Source: an uncultured Aquimarina sp. (lineage in GTDB: Bacteria; Bacteroidota; Bacteroidia; Flavobacteriales; Flavobacteriaceae). From it: a stretch of 64,000 nucleotides of DNA. A program made the position numbers and the translations under genes. Below the pieces are notes generated by a model. That model searched no databases, was not told the origin of the DNA, and saw nothing but the letters and a program-made list of their open reading frames with translations. Below are positions 27,951-36,393 of the stretch, one piece after another. Numbering within the stretch: the stretch's first letter is position 1; every line of letters starts with the position of its first letter. Location of the stretch: the NCBI GenBank assembly GCA_937958985.1, contig CALGLV010000029.1, positions 24,754-88,753 of the forward strand, in the 5' to 3' direction.

Positions 27951-27992
27951 TTTGGTTAATTTCAAAAATCAAATAAGATAATTCTAAACAGT

Positions 27993-29213
27993 ATGTTTAC
28001 AGAAAAGCAATTAGAAAATTACGCTAGTATAATGGTAAATTATGCTGTAGGCAATTCAAAAGGAATACAGCCAGGGGAAACCGTTTTGGTTATAGGAAAT
28101 GAAACATCTAAACCTTTATACTTAAAAATATTACAGAAAATATGGGAAGCAGGGGGTAATGTTATACAAGAATATTATCCTACCGAAGCTCCTAGGGGGA
28201 ATAAATCAGCAACCTTTTTTGATAGTATTTCATCAGAAAACCAGCTGGATTTTGCACCAAAAAACATGCAATCAGGATTGGTAAAAGATGTAGATCATTT
28301 ACTTTTAATTATTGCCAATGATGATCCAACTCAATTAAAAGATATCGAAGCGGGGTTAGTAAAGCGTTTAAGTAATTCCGGAGATTACTTTATGAAACAG
28401 CGAAGAGATGCCGAAATGGCTGGTGAGCTTACTTGGACGTTATGTTTATATCCTACACAAGCTTACGCTGATGAGGCAGGAATGAGTTTGCAAGATTATT
28501 TTGATGAGGTAGCCAATGCTTGTTATTTAAACGATGCAGATCCTGTAAATTCTTGGATCGCCTTTAAAGAAGAAAATAGTGCTGTAAAAGATTATTTAGA
28601 TAAGTTGGCTATTGATAAACTTCATATAGAAGGAGAGGATGCTGATTTGTGGATAAAAATTGGGGAGCATAGAAAATGGTTAGGTGCTAGTGGTCGCAAC
28701 ATTCCTAGTTTTGAAGTTTTTGTTTCTCCAGATTGGCGTGGGACTGAAGGATGGATAAAATTTAATCAACCGTTATACTATGGGGGTAAAAAAATCTCTG
28801 GAATTGAACTGGCTTTTGAAAAAGGTAAGGTAATTACGATTTCTGCCAAAGAAAATGAAGATACACTAGTGCAAATGATACGAGGAAACGAAAATGCAGA
28901 CCAGGTAGGAGAATTTTCGTTAACCGATAGTAGGCACTCGAAGATTGGAAAATTTATGGCAAATACACTTTTTGACGAAAATGCAGGAGGTAGGTTTGGT
29001 AACACTCACGTTGCCGTAGGTGCTTCCTATAGAGATTCCTATAGTGGCGATGCTTCCAAAATGACTGAAGCTGATTGGGAAAACTTAGGTTTTAACAAAT
29101 GCGCATCGGTACACACCGATATTGTGAGCACTGCCGATAGAAAAGTAACTGCTTATCTAAAAAATGGAAATACAGAGGTGATTTATTTAGATGGGAAGTT
29201 TACTTTTATATAA
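27993..29213 (+). CDS. M29-family aminopeptidase
   Basis: 406-aa cytoplasmic metallo-aminopeptidase of the thermophilic aminopeptidase T/AmpS family. The dinuclear metal ligands can be read by position: E241 (SFEVFVSPDW), E307 (GEFSL), H339 (FGNTHVAVG), H374 and D376 (VHTDIVS). The family removes N-terminal residues from peptides using Co or Zn. Start and length match relatives. It is a single gene with its own terminator. Confidence 0.9.
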   Translation: MFTEKQLENYASIMVNYAVGNSKGIQPGETVLVIGNETSKPLYLKILQKIWEAGGNVIQEYYPTEAPRGNKSATFFDSISSENQLDFAPKNMQSGLVKDVDHLLLIIANDDPTQLKDIEAGLVKRLSNSGDYFMKQRRDAEMAGELTWTLCLYPTQAYADEAGMSLQDYFDEVANACYLNDADPVNSWIAFKEENSAVKDYLDKLAIDKLHIEGEDADLWIKIGEHRKWLGASGRNIPSFEVFVSPDWRGTEGWIKFNQPLYYGGKKISGIELAFEKGKVITISAKENEDTLVQMIRGNENADQVGEFSLTDSRHSKIGKFMANTLFDENAGGRFGNTHVAVGASYRDSYSGDASKMTEADWENLGFNKCASVHTDIVSTADRKVTAYLKNGNTEVIYLDGKFTFI

Positions 29214-29240
29214 AGGTTTTTCTCTAAAAAATAATATTTA

Positions 29241-29273
29241 AAAATCTGTATTCTCGGTTGAGATACAGATTTT
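29241..29273. terminator. Bidirectional terminator after the aminopeptidase gene
   Basis: AAAATCTGTA pairs with TACAGATTTT, and the inner TCTC/GAGA pairs extend the stem; T-runs occur on the plus strand. It separates this gene from the convergent GbsR operon end. Confidence 0.85.
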
Positions 29274-29282
29274 TTTTTAATT

Positions 29283-29681
29283 TCAAATAGCTATTCCAAT
29301 TTTGAGAAATATTAGAGTAAGGTATATCCATAAGCAAGAAAACACAATATGTATTATAGTTTCAAAAGTTTTGCCCTTCCATAGTTTTGGGGAATATCCA
29401 AAAAACTGAATTAAAAGTCGAATTCCCCAAAAAAAACTAAAACCTAAAGAAATCTTTTTGCCTAAAGGAGTTTCAATAATTTCATTTGCAGAAGTAATGC
29501 ATAATAAGCCCATTAAAAAAACAGTTAGCGCGATAAAAAAAGTATGAATTGTCATCATTTGTTTGTTGATGAGGTTTAATGAAGCTAATTCATGTTTCCA
29601 GTTAAAGTATTTTGGAAAAATAACATGTACTAAGGCTAAAGCAATTAAAAAGATTCCGATGATATTTATATGAATTTGCAT
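29283..29681 (-). CDS. Four-helix membrane protein, last gene of the GbsR operon
   Basis: 132 aa, four predicted membrane helices (about residues 5-22, 43-64, 75-94, 107-130), no recognised motif. The segment LGFSFFWGIRLLIQFFGYSPKLW and the conserved His/Lys positions between helices look like small flavobacterial membrane proteins of unknown function. Its start directly abuts the stop codon of the methyltransferase gene, so the two are translationally coupled. It shares the operon with DUF2071 and DoxX-like genes. Confidence 0.7.
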   Translation of the reverse strand: MQIHINIIGIFLIALALVHVIFPKYFNWKHELASLNLINKQMMTIHTFFIALTVFLMGLLCITSANEIIETPLGKKISLGFSFFWGIRLLIQFFGYSPKLWKGKTFETIIHIVFSCLWIYLTLIFLKIGIAI

Positions 29682-30434
29682 TTAAGGGCGGATATTAAAG
29701 ATTGACATAAAAGGGGTGAATTTTTGTTCTGATAATTTTTTGAAACTAGCTTTTTTAAAAGCATGCCTCCAGGTTTTCTTTGAAAAAAAATGAGTGAATC
29801 CGACGGAGAATGCAATAAAATTAGGAAAGTCTCTCAAATGTTCAACCATTATGATGTTAGCATTAGGTTTGCAGATTCGATGACATTCTTTTAAAAACTG
29901 AATTTTTTCATTGTGAGATCGAATTTCATGAGCCGTTGATAATAAAAAAATTAAATCAACTGAATTATCTTCTAATGGAATAGTCCCCGAATTAATTTGT
30001 TTTGTGCATGGGTATGCTAGGCTTACTTTCCTAGCTCTTATGATTGCGGGTTCAGTATGCTTTTTAGAATCATAAAAATCAAATACTTTCAAATCGGATT
30101 TAGGAAAATGATTTTTGATTATAAAACTTGTTTCATCAAACCCAGCGTTAATATTTAAAATTTGTATCTCCTTAGAGTCTGTGAATTTAAACTCCTTCAG
30201 CCAATTAAAATTGTAATATCTTGAAAAGTCATAAACATAAGCTGAAATAATTAACGGCATTATTAAACCATATGAAAAAGCTGAAGCAATGATCCAAAGC
30301 AGCAGGTTGGACCAATTAAACACCCAAAAACTTATAATTATTATAGCCAAAGCAGCTAATCCAAATACATAAAAGTGCCTGTTAAAGCTCAAAATATTTA
30401 GTACTCCTTGAAATTTCCGTCTCTTTATTTCCAT
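29682..30434 (-). CDS. Membrane-anchored SAM-dependent methyltransferase-like protein
   Basis: 250 aa. Two N-terminal membrane helices (about residues 23-40 and 43-67) are followed by a class I methyltransferase fold: motif I region IQILNINAGFDETSF (degenerate against the usual GxGxG), the acidic end of strand 2 (KVFDFYDSKK), PLEDNSVDLIFLLSTAHEI as motif IV-like, and a C-terminal HRICKPNANIIMVEHLRDFPNF. The HEI and EH residues sit where substrate contacts usually are. The weak motif I leaves SAM binding likely but unproven. The start overlaps the end of the DUF2071 gene by 10 bases; the stop touches the next gene. Confidence 0.72.
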   Translation of the reverse strand: MEIKRRKFQGVLNILSFNRHFYVFGLAALAIIIISFWVFNWSNLLLWIIASAFSYGLIMPLIISAYVYDFSRYYNFNWLKEFKFTDSKEIQILNINAGFDETSFIIKNHFPKSDLKVFDFYDSKKHTEPAIIRARKVSLAYPCTKQINSGTIPLEDNSVDLIFLLSTAHEIRSHNEKIQFLKECHRICKPNANIIMVEHLRDFPNFIAFSVGFTHFFSKKTWRHAFKKASFKKLSEQKFTPFMSIFNIRP

Positions 30435-31162
30435 AATTCTTTCCTTCCTTTTTTCCAGTGATATGGTATGTTTTCAATTATAAAAGCGTTTGCTAAAATG
30501 GGATTTTCAAGATTTAGTGTTTTTAAGAATGAAAAATTAAATTCTGAAATTTTCACAGGTTTGGGTTTCCAATTTTTTCGAACACCTTCAATAATTAAAA
30601 CTTCATTTGTTTTTTCGTTATAAGTGAATGTAAAAGGCAAAGGACCAGCATACTTTCGCGCTTCTTTCCAGTCGGAAAAAGGTGATTTTTGGGGTAAAAC
30701 TATAGTACTATTCGTTTTTTCGAATGCTACTTTAAAATCAGAAATAGTAGAACTTATTTTTTTGCTTTTTGTGTTTTCTGTTTGAGTAATATCGGTAGTA
30801 GTGTAATTGTAATGCGTAAAGGTATTGGCCATAAGTTGCATTTTCTTTTTATTAGTTTCGGACTTTATTATATATAAACCCCTTAATTGCTTTCCACGAC
30901 TATCAGTGTATTTTACAAAAACACGATAACCAATTAAAAAAAAGTCATTTCCCATAAATTTAGGAAAGCCTTTGGGGCGTAATTCTTTCGTTTGTACCAT
31001 CGCCACTGCTATGAAAGCCCATTTATTATCAAATACATCTAATTTCAAGCATTTGGGTATTTTGTTTTGTAGTTCCTCTTTAGGTATAGCAAAAGTTAAA
31101 ACTAAAGAATTTTCAAAATGTGCTTCTACAGCAAAAGGGTGATCTTTTAAAAAAGATAGCAT
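30425..31162 (-). CDS. DUF2071 family protein
   Basis: 245-aa soluble protein of the DUF2071 (YqjF) family, whose fold is related to acetoacetate decarboxylase; the substrate is unknown. Recognisable parts are VLTFAIPKEELQNKIPKCLKLDVFDNKWAFIAVAMVQTKELRPKGFP, then NDFFLIGYRVFVKY and RGLYIIKSETN. It overlaps the next gene by 10 bases and follows the DoxX-like gene after 4 bases, so it is a true operon member. Association with a DoxX-like protein hints at small-molecule or thiol/quinone chemistry, but this is inference. Confidence 0.82.
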   Translation of the reverse strand: MLSFLKDHPFAVEAHFENSLVLTFAIPKEELQNKIPKCLKLDVFDNKWAFIAVAMVQTKELRPKGFPKFMGNDFFLIGYRVFVKYTDSRGKQLRGLYIIKSETNKKKMQLMANTFTHYNYTTTDITQTENTKSKKISSTISDFKVAFEKTNSTIVLPQKSPFSDWKEARKYAGPLPFTFTYNEKTNEVLIIEGVRKNWKPKPVKISEFNFSFLKTLNLENPILANAFIIENIPYHWKKGRKELWK

Positions 31163-31166
31163 GATG

Positions 31167-31532
31167 TCAGTTTTTTAGATGAAATTCGTTATAATAAATT
31201 ATAAGTGAAAAAAGTAAAGCAAATAGAAAGTTTAATGGCCCCCATAATAGCAACTCTGAAACTAAAATAAATTCAAGTAAATTCATGCCTATGATTACGG
31301 TAATTTGAGTGACTGCATTGAATTTTGGTTTATAGCCGGATAAAATCCAAATAGTCATAATTATTTCAGCGACACCAATAGCTAGTGTTAAAATACGCGA
31401 ATAATTAAAGCCTAAAATTTCGGCAACAATTTGTTCGTGTCTAGGAACTAAATTCAAAACTTTGCAGAATAGGCCATTTGCTAACCATACTAAGGCTATA
31501 AAATAGTTAAGGTTTTTTTTGAGTTTCATCAC
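31167..31532 (-). CDS. DoxX-like small membrane protein
   Basis: 121 aa with four predicted membrane helices, resembling the DoxX-like family (LVWLANGLFCKVLNLVPRHEQIVAEILGF, then a GVAEIIMTIWILSG helix). The C33 and H41 region between helices 1 and 2 is a plausible ligand site. Its start overlaps the end of the upstream gene by 26 bases. The family is tied in places to quinone or sulfur redox but has no firm function. Confidence 0.75.
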   Translation of the reverse strand: MMKLKKNLNYFIALVWLANGLFCKVLNLVPRHEQIVAEILGFNYSRILTLAIGVAEIIMTIWILSGYKPKFNAVTQITVIIGMNLLEFILVSELLLWGPLNFLFALLFSLIIYYNEFHLKN

Positions 31533-31851
31533 TGTAGTTTTCTTTTTGAAATTTATAAGTTACATATGTGAAATAAAATATAAGAAAAACACCAACTATA
31601 ATTCCAATACCATAAATTACAAGAGTTGCTAATGATACGGCTACTCCTATCCAATACCATTGCAATAATTGAAAAATTTTTTTCTCCGTATAGTCTTTAA
31701 CAGCCAATAGTATTAATGCAAAGAAAGGTTGTGAAAATCCGGGAATAAGAATTGCGAATATAGCGTTAGAATTACTTTTGAAAGCAAAAAAGAGAGCTGT
31801 TACGACTACTATGATATTTGAATAATAAATTAATTTTTTTAATATTTTCAT
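31507..31851 (-). CDS. Small membrane protein of the GbsR operon
   Basis: 114 aa, three to four predicted helices (about residues 4-22, 28-50, 62-96), ending in a charged tail that overlaps the start of the DoxX-like gene by 26 bases. No family recognised. It is the first structural gene after the regulator, and an 18-bp operator copy lies just upstream (31862-31879). Confidence 0.68.
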   Translation of the reverse strand: MKILKKLIYYSNIIVVVTALFFAFKSNSNAIFAILIPGFSQPFFALILLAVKDYTEKKIFQLLQWYWIGVAVSLATLVIYGIGIIVGVFLIFYFTYVTYKFQKENYSDETQKKP

Positions 31852-31861
31852 AATTCTGAAT

Positions 31862-31879
31862 TTTCAATAATTACTGAAA
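31862..31879 (-). promoter_or_regulatory. Second operator copy between regulator and structural genes
   Basis: TTTCAATAATTACTGAAA differs at one base from the core of the large palindrome in front of the regulator gene (TTTCAATAATTATTGAAA at 32432-32449). It lies 10 bases upstream of the first structural gene, which suggests that the GbsR-like regulator controls an internal promoter as well as its own. Confidence 0.65.
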
Positions 31880-31896
31880 CTTAATTTTAAATTTTT

Positions 31897-32403
31897 TTAT
31901 GAGATGAATTTCATGAGTACTTTTGTCATCCAATTCTTCTCTTGGTTCACTACTTTGTCCAACATTTTATCCATCGAATTCGTCAATTCATAAAGCGCTT
32001 TCGTTTGTTTAATTAGTTCTTTTGTTTTTTCAGATTCCTCATCTTCTTTAATCGAAGAGACCTCTTTTAATATTCTAATAACAGGTTTAATTTCTCGTTT
32101 ACTACGCTCTTTGGCTACTTGCCTTGCAAGTTCTTGCACATTTTTTTCAGAAGCAAAATATTCTTTACGATCTCCAGCTTTGGTTTCTTTATATACAATT
32201 CCCCAATCGATAAGCTGTCGTACATTCATGCTTGTATTTCCACGCGAAATTTGAAGTTCTTCCATAATGTCTTCCATACTTAAAGCTTCTGGAGAAATCC
32301 ATAATAGCGCATGAATTTGAGCCATGGCTTTGTTGATTCCCCAACTAGAACCTAAAACTCCCCAAGTAGATATAAACTTATCTTTTGCTTCTTCGTATTT
32401 CAT
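31897..32403 (-). CDS. GbsR/MarR-family transcriptional regulator
   Basis: 168 aa with a winged helix-turn-helix: INKAMAQIHALLWISPEALSMEDIMEELQISRGNTSMNVRQLIDWGIVYKE, typical of the GbsR branch (the WGINKAMAQIHALL entry). The C-terminal ~60 residues are helical and probably dimerise. The ATG at 32403 gives the standard N-terminus (MKYEEAKDKF), and the promoter -7 box ends only 4 bases before it, so the mRNA appears leaderless. A 38-bp perfect palindrome overlaps the -33 element, which fits autorepression. It heads the five-gene operon down to 29283. Confidence 0.87.
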   Translation of the reverse strand: MKYEEAKDKFISTWGVLGSSWGINKAMAQIHALLWISPEALSMEDIMEELQISRGNTSMNVRQLIDWGIVYKETKAGDRKEYFASEKNVQELARQVAKERSKREIKPVIRILKEVSSIKEDEESEKTKELIKQTKALYELTNSMDKMLDKVVNQEKNWMTKVLMKFIS

Positions 32404-32407
32404 ACTT

Positions 32408-32459
32408 CAAAAATAGGGAATATTTTTAAACTTTCAATAATTATTGAAAGTTTAAAAAT
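32408..32459 (-). promoter_or_regulatory. Promoter and 38-bp palindromic operator of the GbsR operon
   Basis: Positions 32422-32459 are a perfect palindrome with 19-base arms, centre TTTCAATAATTATTGAAA. On the minus strand the TTG of the palindrome (32437-32435) and TATTTTTG (32415-32408) are spaced by exactly 19 bases, the ideal -33/-7 promoter. The operator therefore covers the -33 element. The divergent DUF4139 gene starts about 45 bp beyond the other arm and could respond to the same site. Confidence 0.75.
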
Positions 32460-32503
32460 GGATAAACTAGATCTTTAAAATAATATTTATTTCTATATTG
32501 AAA

Positions 32504-34438
32504 ATGAATTCACAAATCACTCCAATGAAAATTAGTTTAGCGCTATTAGTATTACTAATTCCTATCAGTAGCTTATTTGCTCAAGAAAAAGAAACAAAAG
32601 TAAATTCCAAAATTAAAGAAGTTACTGTTTACTTGAGTGGCGCCCGCATTAAGCGAACTGCCATCATTAATTTAAAGGCAGGTAAAAACGAATTGGTTTT
32701 AAATAAACTATCTACGGTGATCGACGAAAGTAGCATACAAGTAGCAGGCCTTAAAAATGCAAACGTACTTTCTGTGAATTACGAAATAGATTACCTAGAA
32801 AAAAAGTTGGTTTCAGAACAAGTAAGCCTATTAAAAACAAAGAAAGCGTCGTTTGAACTGCAAAAAAATAAAATTAAAAATAAGCTTACCGCTTACAGTA
32901 AAGAGCTAAAAGTACTTGATTATAATTTGAGGGTAAATAGCGATCAAACCGATTTGTCGTTAGAAAAATTAAAACAAATAGGAGCTTTTCATAGGGAGCA
33001 GACTAACTTTATTTTGGATAAACAGTACGAGTTGCAAACCCAACAAAATAAGGTAACAGTAAAAATTAATAATTTAATTAAGGAAATAAAAAAGCAACAA
33101 GGCAATAGTAAAGAGGAACAAGGCGAAATTAAAATTAAATTAGATGCACCAGCGGCTACATCCATAACATTGGTAGTAAGTTACAATGTTACTAAATCGG
33201 GTTGGTATCCCGAATACGATTTAAAATCCAAGAGTATCCAGTCCGATTTAAATATTGTTTATAAAGCCAACGTGTATCAAGAAACAGGAGTGCGTTGGGA
33301 TAATATAGGCATTACACTTTCTACAGGAGACCCGACATTGGATAACAACAAGCCCAATTTAGAATCTAAATACTTGAGTTTTGTTTATGGTAATTACAGA
33401 AAAAAGCAAGTGTCGACATTAAAAAGTAATTATAAATACAATCCAACGGTAAGAACCGTATCCGGTGTAGTTACGGGTGATGGACTGCCTCTGCCAGGGG
33501 TTAATATCTCTATCCCAGGAACACCTGTAGGCGCGGTTTCTGATTTCGATGGGAACTATACAATTAAACTACCTAATGGATCACGTAATTTAGTTTTTTC
33601 AAGTATTGGCTTTGAATCAGAAAATATTCCTGTATATGCGTCAAGAATTAATACCGATTTAAAAGAAGATGTTGAAGCCTTAGAAGAGGTTGTAGTTATT
33701 GGTTATTCCAGTAAAAGAGGATCAGGTAAATTATTAGCAAATAAAAATAAATTTAAAACAAAAGCTGAAACAAAAGTTTTAGATAGTGAAGATCAATCCT
33801 ATAACCAAACAGTAGACACAAAACAAGAAGGCATTACGAACACCTCTTTCAAAATAAAAAAGAAATTCACAATAAATTCAAATTCTGAAAGCACAGCTAT
33901 TGAAATCGATAAATTCTCGTTACCAACTAAATACTCATATTATGTAGCTCCCGAGCTTAATAACAATGTGTTTTTAACAGCGACACTTTCCAATTGGGAG
34001 CAGTTCGATTTGTTAACCGGTGAAGCCAATATTTATTTTGAAGGAAACTATGTAGGTAAAGCCTTAATTGAGCCTAACAGTACCAAAGAAAAGTTGGTGC
34101 TTTCGCTAGGGATCGACCCTAATATTGTGGTAGATCGCAAGGAACCTAAAAACTTTAAAAGTAAATCGCTAACAGGAAGTACCCGCATTGTAAAAAAAGC
34201 TTTTGAGATTTCAATTAAAAACAACAAATCACAACCTATCGATTTGGTAATCGAAGAGCGTATTCCTGTTTCTAATAATAAAGAAATTAAAGTAGATGCT
34301 ATTGTAACTGAAGGAGCGGAGTACAATGCTAAAACAGGTATTGTAAAATGGAATACAAAGATACCGAGTAAGCAATCTGTGAAAAAGGAATTTTCTTACA
34401 CCGTAAAATATCCGAAAGGAAAAAGAGTGAATCTTTAA
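32504..34438 (+). CDS. DUF4139/MuiA-like protein with an inserted SusC-type regulatory domain
   Basis: 644 aa from this ATG; an ATG at 32525 gives a neater signal peptide (MKISLALLVLLIPISSLFAQ), and a TTG at 32498 is less likely. The N-terminal DUF4140 domain (VTVYLSGARIKRTAIINLKAGKNELVLNKLS) and a coiled coil (about 85-195) lead into a DUF4139 beta domain (YNVTKSGWYPEYDLKS, YKANVYQETGVRWDNIGITLSTGDP). About residues 315-400 are an inserted CarboxypepD_reg-like domain (SGVVTGDGLPLPGVNISIPG ... SDFDGNYTIKL) ending in EEVVVIGYSSKRG, the wording of SusC N-termini. DUF4139 sequence resumes near 450 and runs to the end. The family is envelope-located and of unknown function. Confidence 0.83.
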   Translation: MNSQITPMKISLALLVLLIPISSLFAQEKETKVNSKIKEVTVYLSGARIKRTAIINLKAGKNELVLNKLSTVIDESSIQVAGLKNANVLSVNYEIDYLEKKLVSEQVSLLKTKKASFELQKNKIKNKLTAYSKELKVLDYNLRVNSDQTDLSLEKLKQIGAFHREQTNFILDKQYELQTQQNKVTVKINNLIKEIKKQQGNSKEEQGEIKIKLDAPAATSITLVVSYNVTKSGWYPEYDLKSKSIQSDLNIVYKANVYQETGVRWDNIGITLSTGDPTLDNNKPNLESKYLSFVYGNYRKKQVSTLKSNYKYNPTVRTVSGVVTGDGLPLPGVNISIPGTPVGAVSDFDGNYTIKLPNGSRNLVFSSIGFESENIPVYASRINTDLKEDVEALEEVVVIGYSSKRGSGKLLANKNKFKTKAETKVLDSEDQSYNQTVDTKQEGITNTSFKIKKKFTINSNSESTAIEIDKFSLPTKYSYYVAPELNNNVFLTATLSNWEQFDLLTGEANIYFEGNYVGKALIEPNSTKEKLVLSLGIDPNIVVDRKEPKNFKSKSLTGSTRIVKKAFEISIKNNKSQPIDLVIEERIPVSNNKEIKVDAIVTEGAEYNAKTGIVKWNTKIPSKQSVKKEFSYTVKYPKGKRVNL

Positions 34439-34449
34439 TAAATACATTA

Positions 34450-34526
34450 GGGCGTTACCCTTTGGGTCAGGCTTTCACTACTCGCTCTCTACGAGGAGCT
34501 CAAACAAACCGTTCAATCCTTAACGC
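34450..34526. repeat. Structured REP-like intergenic element
   Basis: GCGTTA (34452-34457) pairs with TAACGC (34521-34526) as an outer stem, and ACCC-TTT-GGGT (34457-34467) is an inner hairpin; CTC/GAG pairs can form in the middle. I recall the layout GGGCGTTaCCC ... GGGTCAGGCTTTC ... CAATCCTTAACGC from many flavobacterial intergenic regions. It sits between two convergent genes, immediately before a terminator. Confidence 0.5.
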
Positions 34527-34556
34527 AAAACCCTGTGATGATAGTCACAGGGTTTT
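34527..34556. terminator. Bidirectional terminator between the DUF4139 gene and ribE
   Basis: AAAACCCTGTGA and TCACAGGGTTTT form a 12-bp stem with a 6-nt loop. Confidence 0.85.
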
Positions 34557-34590
34557 GTGTATAATTATAAAAGTAGCTCCGATAGAAATA

Positions 34591-35184
34591 TTATTTCAAC
34601 CCCAATGCAGCTAAGCGACTCACGTATTTTCCAATAACATCAAACTCTAAGTTAACAATAGTACCAACTTTAAAGTCTTTAAAATTAGTATGCTCGTAAG
34701 TATATGGGATAATGCAAACACTAAATTCGTTGCGTTTTGAGTTTACTACAGTTAAGCTTACACCATTCACAGTAATCGATCCTTTTTCAATAGTAATATT
34801 GTTAAGGTTGGCATCATATTCAAAAGTGAATTCCCAACTACCTTCAGTTTCTGTAATTGATTTACAAACGGCTGTTTGGTCTACATGTCCTTGTACAATA
34901 TGTCCGTCAAGTCGATCACCAACTTTCATACCGCGTTCTAAATTCACAATAGTACCAACAGCTAAAGTGTTTAAGTTTGTTTTTTCTAAAGTTTCTTTAA
35001 TTGCCGTAACGGTATAGGTGTTATCAGTAATCGAAACCACCGTTAAGCACACTCCATTATGGGCTACACTTTGATCAATTTTTAATTCATCAGTAAAATT
35101 ACTTTCAATAGTAAGGTGTAAATTCTCTTTTTCAGTGTCCAAGGTAATCACCTTTCCAAAAGTTTCTACAATTCCCGTAAACAT
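34591..35184 (-). CDS. ribE: Riboflavin synthase alpha chain
   Basis: 197 aa. It dismutates two 6,7-dimethyl-8-ribityllumazine molecules to riboflavin. Two tandem lumazine-binding barrels are visible: residues 1-~90 (MFTGIVETFG, SVAHNGVCLTVV) and ~97-190 (DGHIVQGHVDQTA, KGSITVNGVSLTVV). The length is as expected and the end VSRLAALGLK is intact. It is divergent from pdxA, so two cofactor genes share a 94-bp promoter region. No FMN riboswitch is apparent in the leader. Confidence 0.95.
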   Translation of the reverse strand: MFTGIVETFGKVITLDTEKENLHLTIESNFTDELKIDQSVAHNGVCLTVVSITDNTYTVTAIKETLEKTNLNTLAVGTIVNLERGMKVGDRLDGHIVQGHVDQTAVCKSITETEGSWEFTFEYDANLNNITIEKGSITVNGVSLTVVNSKRNEFSVCIIPYTYEHTNFKDFKVGTIVNLEFDVIGKYVSRLAALGLK

Positions 35185-35278
35185 AAGCGTTTTTAATTAG
35201 TTAAATTTGTAACTCAATAGATCAGCCAGCAAAGTTAGCTTTTTGGTGGCATAAGGATATCTAGATTAACAAATAATA

Positions 35279-36325
35279 ATGAATAAAGAATCTAAAATAC
35301 GCGTTGGAATATCTGTTGGAGACCTTAATGGTATAGGTCCAGAAGTAATCCTAAAAACATTCGCCGACAGTCGCATGTTCGATTTTTGTACTCCCGTTGT
35401 TTTTGCGAATTCTCGTTTAATGAATTTCTTTAAAAAGAATTTAAAACTAAAAACGTTAATTCAGCCTATAAAGGAAATAGAAAAAATTGTAGAGGGTAAA
35501 TTAAATGTAGTTGAGGTTTGGGAAGAAACCGTTCAAATAAACTACGGCAAAGAAGATACTACAATAGGTAGTTATGCTATTAAATCCCTAGAAGCGGCGA
35601 CTAAAGCGTTAAAAGAAGATCATATTGATGTTTTGGTAACGGCTCCTATTCATAAAACAGCTATTCAGTCCGATACGTTTAAATTCCCAGGGCATACCGA
35701 TTATTTAAATCAAGAGCTAGAAGGTGATAGTTTAATGTTTATGGTAAGCGACGAGTTAAAAGTAGGTTTGTTAACAGACCATGTTGCGCTAACAGATGTT
35801 GCCAAAAAACTTACGCCAGGTGTAATAAGTCAAAAAATAAGCACCATTCACCAATCTTTAATTAAAGATTTTGGGATTTCTAAACCAAAAATCGCTGTTT
35901 TGGGTATTAACCCACACACTGGCGATAATGGTGTTATTGGTAAAGAAGATGATGAGGTATTGCGACCAACACTTCAAAAAATAAAAGAAGCTGGTAAATT
36001 AGTTTATGGTCCTTATGCTGCCGATAGTTTTTTTGGAAGTAATAATTACAGGCAGTTTGATGCTATTGTAGCTTCTTATCACGATCAAGGTTTAATACCT
36101 TTTAAAACCATTGCTTTTGGTAAAGGAGTAAATTATACTGCAGGCCTTAATAAAGTACGCACCTCGCCAGACCATGGTACTGCTTTTGAAATTGCAGGAA
36201 AGGGTATTGCAGACGCCAGTTCATTTTCGGAAGCTGTTTTTAGAGGGATAGCAATTTATAAGCATCGTTGTATGTACGCTGAAATATCAGAAAACCCATT
36301 GAAAAAGCAGCTTAAAAAGCGCTAA
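35279..36325 (+). CDS. pdxA: 4-hydroxythreonine-4-phosphate dehydrogenase PdxA
   Basis: 348 aa; oxidises 4-phosphohydroxythreonine in the deoxyxylulose-dependent route to pyridoxal phosphate. Family blocks are RVGISVGDLNGIGPEVILK at the N-terminus, VTAPIHKTAIQ, FPGHTDYL, LLTDHVALTDV, GINPHTGDNGVIGKEDDEV, ASYHDQGLIPFK and the C-terminal RTSPDHGTAFEIAGKGIADASSF. The metal-binding histidines in HTDY, HD and DHGT are all present. It lies upstream of the DUF177-rpmF gene pair, which has its own promoter. Confidence 0.96.
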   Translation: MNKESKIRVGISVGDLNGIGPEVILKTFADSRMFDFCTPVVFANSRLMNFFKKNLKLKTLIQPIKEIEKIVEGKLNVVEVWEETVQINYGKEDTTIGSYAIKSLEAATKALKEDHIDVLVTAPIHKTAIQSDTFKFPGHTDYLNQELEGDSLMFMVSDELKVGLLTDHVALTDVAKKLTPGVISQKISTIHQSLIKDFGISKPKIAVLGINPHTGDNGVIGKEDDEVLRPTLQKIKEAGKLVYGPYAADSFFGSNNYRQFDAIVASYHDQGLIPFKTIAFGKGVNYTAGLNKVRTSPDHGTAFEIAGKGIADASSFSEAVFRGIAIYKHRCMYAEISENPLKKQLKKR

Positions 36326-36393
36326 TATACAGGGATGACAATTTTATTAACAAAAAAATGTTAGTAATAAAATATATACTTAAAAAAAATAAG

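Noticed and set aside
35185..35278. FMN riboswitch in front of ribE
   Set aside because: The 94-bp region is too short and AT-rich and lacks the conserved FMN aptamer blocks.
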